Shown: positions 1-5,210 of the stretch, one piece after another
Numbering within the stretch: position 1 is the first letter of the stretch
Layout of the letters: each line of letters begins with the position of its first letter
NCBI GenBank assembly: GCA_902464345.1
Contig: CABQJA010000165.1
Span: forward strand, 1 to 5,210
Length of the DNA stretch: 5,210 nt
Direction: 5' to 3'
Origin: an uncultured Clostridium sp.
GTDB lineage: Bacteria; Bacillota; Clostridia; Lachnospirales; Lachnospiraceae
Position numbers and translations under genes: made by a program
Notes under the pieces: generated by a model
Seen by the model: the letters and a program-made list of their open reading frames with translations, nothing else
Told to the model about the DNA's origin: nothing
The model's database searches: none

Positions 1-1
1 T

Positions 2-295
2 TTTAAAATGTTTTACTATAATATTGATCTGGATACCGGAAATGAACTGACGTTGCGGGATCTGTTTGGCAGCGACTACAAGCGGATACTGTCAGAGGAG
101 GTTCAGAAACAGTTAAACCAGTGGGATGAAGAACAGAAGTTTTATCTGTGGGACAATCTGAATCTGGAAGAATTGTTTAATGATAATAAACAGTTTTATA
201 TTAATGAGGACGAACAGGTAGTATTGTTCTTTAATAAATATGAACTGGGCGCCGGTGCTATGGGAACGCCGGAATTTACAATTGATAGGAGATAA
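2..295 (+). CDS. DUF3298/RsiV-like domain protein, C-terminal part (5' truncated by window edge)
   Basis: Only the C-terminal ~98 residues are present. The frame is open to the window edge, the residues before the first ATG (position 8) read FK and continue smoothly into the domain, and there is no room for a ribosome binding site before that ATG, so the true start is upstream. The segment FYYNIDLDTG followed by LTLRDLFG, then FYINEDEQVVLFFNKYE and a terminal GTPEFTI matches my knowledge of the DUF3298 domain, found at the C-terminus of RsiV-type anti-sigma factors and of many Firmicutes secreted or membrane-anchored proteins. In RsiV this domain lies outside the membrane and binds lysozyme; whether this protein does so cannot be judged, because the N-terminal part that would show a membrane anchor or a sigma-binding region is missing. 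It ends with TAA six bases before the next start, suggesting an operon with the J/TPR gene. Confidence 0.8.
   Translation, partial: FKMFYYNIDLDTGNELTLRDLFGSDYKRILSEEVQKQLNQWDEEQKFYLWDNLNLEELFNDNKQFYINEDEQVVLFFNKYELGAGAMGTPEFTIDRR
287..292 (+). promoter_or_regulatory. Ribosome binding site of the J/TPR gene
   Basis: AGGAGA lies 9 bases before the ATG at 302. It sits inside the last codons of the upstream DUF3298 gene, so there is no space for a separate promoter between the two genes. This supports 302 as the start and cotranscription with the gene upstream. Confidence 0.8.
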
Positions 296-301
296 TTCGG
301 A

Positions 302-3300
302 ATGGATATATGGACAATTCTTGAAATCGAGGCAACAAAGGATACGGAAGAAATTCGACAGGCATATCGCAAAAAGCTGCAGACAGTCAATCCGGAGGAT
401 GATCCGGAAGCCTTTATGGAGCTCAGGAGTGCTTATGAAGCCGCAATGAAAGCTGCGGAGCAATCAGCGGAGGTAGATGAAGCGGAGCAGGCTTCGGAAA
501 ATCCTCAGAGTGATTCTGTGATCATGCAAGAGTTAGATGACTTATATCAGGATTATGCACGCCGGATCCAGGCAGAAGAATGGCACCGGCTGTTTGAAAC
601 GGAGCCGTATCAGGCACTGGAAACCGAGGAGACTGTTCTGGACGAATGCCTGCGTTATATCGCAGGGCATTATAATATGCCGCGGGAGGTATTCCGGGAG
701 ATCATTAAGCATTTTGATCTGGTCGGAAGAAAACAGGAGCTGTCGGAACGCTATCCGGAAAATCTGCTGGATTATATGATTTATTGTGCAAATACCCCGG
801 ATGCTATTGATTATCAGCTGTTTGAAGGGGATCTGTCTCAGGCGGACAACTATATCCGAACCTATCATAGAATGGTGCAGCACTTTAATCGTGAGGAAAC
901 GGAAGAAGCGGAGAAGTGTCTGGATGAATTAAATGCAATGAATATCCGGCATCCGTATCTGGACATGATAGAGCTGAAGCTACAGGCGAAAAAGCTGTCA
1001 GTGACAGAGAAAACGAAAGAAATTCTGCCATTATATCAGAAGGCAGAGGAGATTCTGAAGCGCTATCCGGAGGATTTTCAGATGCAGCTGGAAACTGCAG
1101 AGCTGGCTGTACATGCCGGTGAGTATGAACGGGCGGTCCGGCTGCTGCAAGCGGTTCTGAAACAGGAGCCGGGATATTATCCGGCTATGAAAATGCAGGG
1201 AGATGCAAGATTTGCACAGAAGGAGTATGAGGCTGCCAGAGATGTATATATGGATATACTGGAAAAGTATAGCTATGCGGATGATGCCTATATCGGGATG
1301 GTTCAGGCAAACCAGAAGATTATTGAAAAGAATTTGGAACTTCTGCAACAGAATCCGGAGGATCATAAGGCGGCATTTGAGGTTGCCTGGGCGTATTACC
1401 GGAATGGTGAAGATAAATCGGCGGTCGAAGCACTGAATCGTTTCCGACCGGATGCGGATGAGGAGATACAGTACTGGAATGTAAAGGGACGGAGCTTACT
1501 TTCCGGGAAACAATATGAGGCGGCACTTAACTGTCTGCTTCGTTGGAAGGAGATATTAGAAGAAAAGAAGGCCAACCGGGGAGAGGACTTCTCGGAAGAA
1601 CTGGATAAACAATTGCGCAGACTTCCGTATGTACATAATCTGATTGCCCGGTGTTATTTAAATCTGGAAAATATGGAGCTGGCGGAGCAGTATCTGGAGC
1701 TTCCGGTTCATACAGAGCATAAGGAGCAGTCCGATGCATATGCAGCCTATTGTCAGTTATTATACCAGAAGAAAGAGTATGAGGCCTGTATTCAGGCCGG
1801 ACGGAAACTGTTGCAGCTCGGAAACTGGGCTTGGGAGGCCTATGATTACATTGCAAAATCCTGTTTTGAACTGAATCATCTGCAGGAATGCATTCGGGCA
1901 TGTGGACAGGCAGAGGATATTCTGCCATATCAAAAAGGTCCGTATGTTCTGGAGATTCGTGTGTTCCAGGAGGTAGAACAGTATGAAGATGCTCAGGCGG
2001 TAATCGATCGTTATCGGCAGCGCGTTCCGGATAGTGACAGTATGTGCTATTATGAGGCTGTGAATCAGCGCGCGCAGGGACAGGATGAAGCAGCGATCCG
2101 GCTGCTGGAAGCATTGAAAAAGAATTATAACAGTGCTACATCCGATCTGGATGATTACATGGAAATGCTTTTGATGCTGGCAGATCTGTATGACGAGGCG
2201 GATCGGGACCGGGAATCGATTGCCTGCTATCTGGAGGCGGTTGCATTGCAACCGGAACATAACCGGGTGCATGGATATCTGGGATATATGTACCGCAAGA
2301 CAGGAGACTATCCGGCCGCAATCGCAGAGTATACAAAGCAGCTCGCACTGACAGAACTCGCATTTTATTATATAAACCGTGGATCTGTTTATCGGAGTAT
2401 GCGGGAATATGAAGCGGCGGTTGCAGACTATAAGCGAGGTCTTGAATTAGAACCGGATAATGCTTCCTGCTATATGGAGCTTGGAGAAATCCGGTTTCTG
2501 GAGCGGGACTATGATGAGGCAATCCGGATATTTGAACTGGCAGAAACAAAGCTTGATGCGGACGAAGTAAGAAAGCGGCTGCAGATTCAACGGTATATTG
2601 CCCGGTGTTATACCTGCCGGTATCAGTATGATCAGGCAACCGCCATCCTGAAACCATTGTTAGAGAAATACGGAGACAAAGCGGATGGAAATCTGCGCTA
2701 TGAGATGGCTCTGAATTATACCCGTGCCGACCGGTTCCGGGAAGCAGAAGCAGTCCTGCGGGATTATCTGGAGCATGGAACAGAGGCGGAGGATCGGTTC
2801 TGGTTCGGCTGCCTTCTGATGGAATTGGCCGGTGAAGAAGGGGATACAGAGCTTGCGAGATCCATGTATCATCAGCTGTTGCAGATACATTCGGAGCTGA
2901 ATGAGGAGGAGCTTACGCGGCTGAACAGTACCTATGGACGGGTTATGCTATTAAATGGCTGCTATCAGGAGGCAAGAACCGCCTATGAACAGGCTGTGGA
3001 TTTGAATAAAGAGAGTAGTCAGAATTATTACAGTGAGCTTTTGGAAAGCATTTACAGGCTGGAAGGGTCGGTAACGGCTTATCCGGAGTATATTCAGGCT
3101 GCAGAGGGTGTCAGGAGCGGAAAGATGGCTCCAAGGGAATACATCCGGCTGGCACGACTGTACCGGGTAATGGAGCAGTATGAAAAGGCATTGGAATGCC
3201 TGGAGCAGGCAGTCCGGATGCATGTCTGTGATTTTTGCGGATACTGTGGCTGTGAAGAGGGTTATTTCGAGCAGGGGCTGGTATATGAGGCAATGGAAGA

Positions 3301-3430
3301 CTACGAGAAGGCAGAGGCCGCATTCCGGAAATCACTGAAAGCACACGGACATTGCGGCATTTATCAGAAGCATCTGGATGCAATGACAGAGAAGAACAGG
3401 AGGAAACAACAGGATGAAAGGTCAGAATAA
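302..3430 (+). CDS. J-like domain and tetratricopeptide-repeat protein, 1042 aa
   Basis: A large, probably cytoplasmic scaffold or co-chaperone-like protein; no signal peptide or membrane segment is visible. Residues 3-50 resemble a J domain: WTILEIEATKDTEEIRQAYRKKL gives helices I and II, and AFMELRSAYEAA gives helix III, but the HPD tripeptide reads NPE (residues 30-32). An acidic linker (about 50-75) follows, then a helical segment (about 76-175) with RRIQAEEWHRLFE, LRYIAGHYNMPREVF and ELSERYPENLLDY, which I recall as shared by J-like proteins of Firmicutes. From about residue 240 to 1015 the chain is a near-continuous TPR superhelix with well over ten units, the clearest at 264-287, 654-680, 688-717, 722-746, 945-971 and 987-1012. 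Near the end a Cys/His cluster (976-984, 1015-1018) interrupts the repeats. The start is set by AGGAGA 9 bases upstream. The last 17 bp overlap the glycosidase gene. Partner and cellular role are unknown; the family assignment is confident, the function is not. Confidence 0.88.
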   Translation: MDIWTILEIEATKDTEEIRQAYRKKLQTVNPEDDPEAFMELRSAYEAAMKAAEQSAEVDEAEQASENPQSDSVIMQELDDLYQDYARRIQAEEWHRLFETEPYQALETEETVLDECLRYIAGHYNMPREVFREIIKHFDLVGRKQELSERYPENLLDYMIYCANTPDAIDYQLFEGDLSQADNYIRTYHRMVQHFNREETEEAEKCLDELNAMNIRHPYLDMIELKLQAKKLSVTEKTKEILPLYQKAEEILKRYPEDFQMQLETAELAVHAGEYERAVRLLQAVLKQEPGYYPAMKMQGDARFAQKEYEAARDVYMDILEKYSYADDAYIGMVQANQKIIEKNLELLQQNPEDHKAAFEVAWAYYRNGEDKSAVEALNRFRPDADEEIQYWNVKGRSLLSGKQYEAALNCLLRWKEILEEKKANRGEDFSEELDKQLRRLPYVHNLIARCYLNLENMELAEQYLELPVHTEHKEQSDAYAAYCQLLYQKKEYEACIQAGRKLLQLGNWAWEAYDYIAKSCFELNHLQECIRACGQAEDILPYQKGPYVLEIRVFQEVEQYEDAQAVIDRYRQRVPDSDSMCYYEAVNQRAQGQDEAAIRLLEALKKNYNSATSDLDDYMEMLLMLADLYDEADRDRESIACYLEAVALQPEHNRVHGYLGYMYRKTGDYPAAIAEYTKQLALTELAFYYINRGSVYRSMREYEAAVADYKRGLELEPDNASCYMELGEIRFLERDYDEAIRIFELAETKLDADEVRKRLQIQRYIARCYTCRYQYDQATAILKPLLEKYGDKADGNLRYEMALNYTRADRFREAEAVLRDYLEHGTEAEDRFWFGCLLMELAGEEGDTELARSMYHQLLQIHSELNEEELTRLNSTYGRVMLLNGCYQEARTAYEQAVDLNKESSQNYYSELLESIYRLEGSVTAYPEYIQAAEGVRSGKMAPREYIRLARLYRVMEQYEKALECLEQAVRMHVCDFCGYCGCEEGYFEQGLVYEAMEDYEKAEAAFRKSLKAHGHCGIYQKHLDAMTEKNRRKQQDERSE
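308..451 (+). other. Degenerate J domain (HPD replaced by NPE)
   Basis: This encodes residues 3-50. Helix II (EIRQAYRKKL) and helix III (AFMELRSAYEAA) match the J-domain pattern, with the usual loop between them. Aligning KYHPDK of classical J domains with TVNPED places N30-P31-E32 (positions 389-397) on the HPD motif. HPD is needed to stimulate ATP hydrolysis by DnaK in classical J proteins, so canonical stimulation is doubtful. My recollection is that NPED-type loops recur in Firmicutes J-like TPR proteins, which would make this a conserved variant rather than decay. Confidence 0.8.
1019..3346 (+). other. Tetratricopeptide-repeat superhelix
   Basis: Residues about 240-1015 are built of degenerate 34-residue TPR helix pairs. 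Recurrent signatures are A-x-x-x-x-x-GEYERAVRLLQAVLKQEP, GYMYRKTGDYPAAIAEYTKQL, GSVYRSMREYEAAVADYKRGLELEPDN (shown in pieces), LGEIRFLERDYDEAIRIFELA and LARLYRVMEQYEKALECLEQAV. The best-conserved units are around residues 655-750 and 945-1012. Such superhelices bind peptides or partner proteins on their concave face. Nucleotide identity between units is low, so this is an old expansion and not a recent tandem duplication. Confidence 0.85.
3227..3355 (+). other. Cys/His cluster in the C-terminal TPR region, possible metal site
   Basis: Residues 976-984 hold four cysteines spaced C-x2-C-x2-C-x-C (CDFCGYCGC), placed between two TPR units. On the far side of the next TPR hairpin there is H-x-H-C at 1015-1018. 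Helix packing could bring both groups together to bind zinc or another metal. The residues are seen directly; metal binding is an inference. Confidence 0.5.
3398..3404 (+). promoter_or_regulatory. Ribosome binding site of the GH43 gene
   Basis: AGGAGGA lies 9 bases before the ATG at 3414, inside the coding sequence of the J/TPR gene. It fixes the start of the glycosidase and implies that it is translated from the same mRNA, possibly helped by ribosomes finishing the upstream gene. Confidence 0.85.
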
Positions 3431-5057
3431 AGGAATTCAGAAGCAGCAGGTATATAATCCGTTTTTACCGTTAAACGAATACATTCCGGACGGAGAACCA
3501 CATGTGTTCGGAGATCGGGTATATCATTTCGGTTCGCATGACAAGGAGGGTGGATACACCTTCTGTATGCTGGATTATGTCGCTTATTCCGCTCCGGTTA
3601 CGGATCTGTCGGACTGGAGATATGAGGGTGTGATTTATCAGGCAAAGCAGGATCCGCGTTATCCGAATCCGCAGTATATGTATGCACCGGATGTAGTACA
3701 GGGAAATGACGGAAGGTATTATCTTTATTACTGCATGGGTGGTGATTACGGACAGGGCGGTTATCAGGGACCAATCGGTGTTGCTGTCTGTGGGGAACCG
3801 GCCGGACAGTATGAATATCTCGGAGTTGTTAAAAATCCGGATGGCAGTCCAATGATGAAATATATCTGCTTTGATCCGGCGGCCTTAAATGATAATGGTA
3901 CGATCCGAATCTATTACGGAACACAGTATGACTATGAAGAGCGTGAGGATTTCATGGAAAATGATTCTTACATGCAGGAAGAAATCGAGATGTTCGGACG
4001 CAGCAGAGAGGAGATCTTAAGCTATCCGGACAGTATCATGGGTGCCTGCATGGTGGTTCTGGAGGATGATATGCTGACAGTAAAGGAAGAAGCCAGACAT
4101 ATTATTCCGTACCGGGTAAAGGGAACCAGCTTTGAGTCCCATCCGTTTTTTGAGGGGTCTTCCATGCGAAAGGTCGGAGACAGATATTACTTTGTCTATT
4201 CCTCATGGCAGAATCATGAGCTTTGTTATGCCACCAGCCGGTATCCGGATCGTGATTTTACATTCGGCGGCACGATCGTTTCCAATGGTGATATCGGTTA
4301 TCAGGGACGCACGGTGGATGAGAAGCTGAATATGACAGGGACCACACACGGAAGCATTGTGGAAATAAACGGACAATGGTATGTATTTTATCACAGACTG
4401 ACTCATAAGTCCGATTACAGCAGACAGGCCTGTGCCGAAAAGATTCAGATCCTGGAGGACGGGAGGATTCCACAGGTAGAGATTACCAGCTGTGGATTGA
4501 ACGATGGACCGTTAAAGGGCGAAGGACGGTATCCGGCGGTGATCGCATGCAATCTGACCAATGGACATATGCCACATGGATCCAACAGTATTTTTCAGAT
4601 GCCGTTTCCGAATGTGACTAATCTGGGAGAGGAACGGTTCATTGCAGAAGTCGAGGACGGAACACTGATCGGTTATAAGTATTTTGAATGCAACGGAGTA
4701 ACGGCATTCGGGATATCTGCCCGGACGGAAACCGATGCCAACCGGGTCGTTTATCGGGGACCGTTGCGGACGGATGAACGCAGTAAGGATGATGATAATT
4801 ACCTTCAGTATCAGAAGGAAGAAAAGCAGTTCCTGCAGGAAAAGGCAGGACAGAAGGATATGGATGCCTATATCGAACTGTTTACGGATCCCGAACAGAA
4901 GGCATCTGTCGGAACACTTGATGTCAGCGGGTTACCGGAAACCTGGACCGATATCCGAACAGAGCTCCGGATTCCGGATGGAGTCTATGGAATTTATCTG
5001 GTTTATCATGGAACGAAGAAACTTCAGCTTCGGGAGATATTTCTGGAAACAATCTGA
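3414..5057 (+). CDS. Glycoside hydrolase family 43 protein (beta-xylosidase / alpha-L-arabinofuranosidase type), 547 aa
   Basis: A five-bladed beta-propeller glycosidase that probably trims xylose or arabinose from hemicellulose-derived oligosaccharides; the exact substrate cannot be read from the sequence. The N-terminus NPFLPLNEYIPDGEPHVFGDRVY is typical of a GH43 group common in gut Firmicutes. Expected catalytic residues are present: D26 (IPDGEPH) as general base, D154 (CFDPAAL) as pKa modulator, E247 (HPFFEGSSMRK) as general acid. Also conserved are the APD motif at 91-93 and H312 in HGSIVEINGQWYVFYHR. About residues 405-547 form a C-terminal beta domain, probably CBM6-like. There is no signal peptide, so it likely acts in the cytoplasm on imported oligosaccharides. 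An acidic stretch at about 173-208 looks like an insertion relative to relatives I know. The gene starts 17 bp inside the J/TPR gene, with AGGAGGA upstream, and ends in TGA followed at once by in-frame TAA. Family assignment is strong, specificity is open. Confidence 0.92.
   Translation: MKGQNKGIQKQQVYNPFLPLNEYIPDGEPHVFGDRVYHFGSHDKEGGYTFCMLDYVAYSAPVTDLSDWRYEGVIYQAKQDPRYPNPQYMYAPDVVQGNDGRYYLYYCMGGDYGQGGYQGPIGVAVCGEPAGQYEYLGVVKNPDGSPMMKYICFDPAALNDNGTIRIYYGTQYDYEEREDFMENDSYMQEEIEMFGRSREEILSYPDSIMGACMVVLEDDMLTVKEEARHIIPYRVKGTSFESHPFFEGSSMRKVGDRYYFVYSSWQNHELCYATSRYPDRDFTFGGTIVSNGDIGYQGRTVDEKLNMTGTTHGSIVEINGQWYVFYHRLTHKSDYSRQACAEKIQILEDGRIPQVEITSCGLNDGPLKGEGRYPAVIACNLTNGHMPHGSNSIFQMPFPNVTNLGEERFIAEVEDGTLIGYKYFECNGVTAFGISARTETDANRVVYRGPLRTDERSKDDDNYLQYQKEEKQFLQEKAGQKDMDAYIELFTDPEQKASVGTLDVSGLPETWTDIRTELRIPDGVYGIYLVYHGTKKLQLREIFLETI
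4626..5054 (+). other. C-terminal carbohydrate-binding-like beta domain of the GH43 protein
   Basis: Residues about 405-547 follow the propeller. The pattern FIAEVEDGTLIGYKYFECNGVTAFGISAR and the closing PDGVYGIYLVYHGTKKLQLREIFLE resembles the CBM6-like jelly-roll attached to many GH43 enzymes, where the last strands read G-x-x-x-L-Y-L-V-F. A hydrophilic, lysine/glutamate-rich stretch (about 452-485) lies between the two recognisable halves and has no evident counterpart in the relatives I recall. The CBM6-like call is by pattern only. Confidence 0.6.
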
Positions 5058-5074
5058 TAAGAGCTGCATATAAT
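5044..5074 (+). promoter_or_regulatory. Possible sigma-A promoter for the small membrane protein
   Basis: A perfect TATAAT is at 5069-5074 in the gap after the GH43 stop. The best -35 candidate is TGGAAA at 5044-5049 (4 of 6 to TTGACA) with a long 19-base spacer; a 17-base spacing gives a poorer match. Transcription would begin near 5081, about 27 bases before the start codon. The -10 is good and the -35 weak, so this may be a secondary promoter or chance AT-rich sequence. Confidence 0.35.
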
Positions 5075-5090
5075 AGCATATAGAAAGCAA

Positions 5091-5097
5091 AAGGAGG
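5091..5097 (+). promoter_or_regulatory. Ribosome binding site of the small membrane protein
   Basis: AAGGAGG, a full match to the anti-Shine-Dalgarno core, lies 10 bases before the ATG at 5108. It is the main reason to call the truncated frame that follows a real gene. Confidence 0.85.
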
Positions 5098-5107
5098 GCT
5101 AACACGC

Positions 5108-5210
5108 ATGAAAAGATTATGTGGATTTGCTCTCTTTTTTGTGGCAGTGGGAATGATCATTAACTGCTTTACGGAAGGTTTTTGGACATTTTTATGGATT
5201 ACTATCTGCC
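5108..5210 (+). CDS. Small hydrophobic (membrane) protein, 3' truncated by window edge
   Basis: The frame begins MKRLCGFALFFVAVGMIINC and stays open for 34 codons to the window edge. After a short basic N-terminus (K2, R3), residues about 6-21 form one hydrophobic helix; a short polar turn (TEG) is followed by a second hydrophobic stretch (FWTFLWITIC), so a two-helix membrane protein is likely. I recall small uncharacterised Clostridia proteins of about 45-60 residues with a similar start (M-x-R-x-CG-x-x-x-F-x-x-x-GM), but have no function for them. A signal peptide of a longer exported protein is the alternative, though the second hydrophobic stretch speaks against it. The start is supported by AAGGAGG 10 bases upstream. 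It may be read through from the GH43 gene or use its own promoter. Confidence 0.65.
   Translation, partial: MKRLCGFALFFVAVGMIINCFTEGFWTFLWITIC

Noticed and set aside
240..449. A 69-residue + strand frame across the junction of the first two genes
   Set aside because: It overlaps the end of the DUF3298 gene and the J domain in another frame, and its translation resembles no known protein.
1527..2114. A 195-residue open frame on the minus strand inside the J/TPR gene
   Set aside because: It is antisense to clear TPR coding sequence, its translation is Pro/His/Ser-rich without recognisable motifs, and it reflects codon bias of the + strand gene. No convincing ribosome binding site or homology supports it.
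2136..2657. A 173-residue open frame on the minus strand
   Set aside because: It has the same low-information antisense composition and lies fully within the best-conserved TPR units of the + strand protein.
1019..3346. Possible DNA-level tandem repeat in the TPR region
   Set aside because: The repeats are visible only in the protein pattern; adjacent units share little nucleotide identity, so no DNA repeat is called.
391..4979. Over-representation of the palindrome TCCGGA (I count 16 sites by eye)
   Set aside because: Nearly all copies fall where a CCG proline codon precedes Glu or Asp, or where ATC-CGG encodes Ile-Arg, so codon choice explains it. They show no regular spacing or repeat structure.
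5058..5107. Rho-independent terminator after the GH43 gene
   Set aside because: There is no stable GC-rich stem followed by a T-run in this gap. The only repeated element is a short AT-rich direct repeat.

Overview
The window looks like chromosomal DNA of a gut Clostridia, most likely a member of the Lachnospiraceae (Roseburia/Butyrivibrio/Coprococcus-like). This rests on strong AGGAGG-type ribosome binding sites, tight one-strand gene packing, moderate GC with proline mostly encoded as CCG, and protein families that I know mainly from these bacteria. The assignment is an inference; there is no rRNA or marker gene here.

All genes lie on the + strand. (1) Positions 2-295 are the 3' end of a gene whose product ends in a DUF3298/RsiV-like domain; the start lies outside the window. 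(2) After 6 bp comes a 1042-residue protein (302-3430) with an N-terminal J-like domain in which the HPD motif reads NPE, a conserved-looking helical segment with a WHRLFE motif, a very long TPR superhelix, and a cysteine/histidine cluster near the C-terminus. (3) Overlapping its end by 17 bp is a 547-residue family-43 glycoside hydrolase (3414-5057) without a signal peptide, with all three expected catalytic carboxylates and a C-terminal carbohydrate-binding-like beta domain. (4) After a 50-bp gap with a tandem stop, a TATAAT-like box and a strong ribosome binding site, a small hydrophobic protein starts at 5108 and runs off the window.

The first three genes look like one transcription unit, and the J/TPR and hydrolase genes are probably translationally coupled. 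The odd point is the company: a membrane/envelope-type DUF3298 protein, a J-like TPR scaffold that has lost the Hsp70-stimulating tripeptide, and a cytoplasmic hemicellulose-debranching enzyme. The TPR protein may be an assembly scaffold rather than a co-chaperone, but nothing in the sequence proves that it contacts the enzyme. No RNA genes, mobile elements, CRISPR arrays or clear terminators were found. No stretch longer than 50 bp is without a gene.
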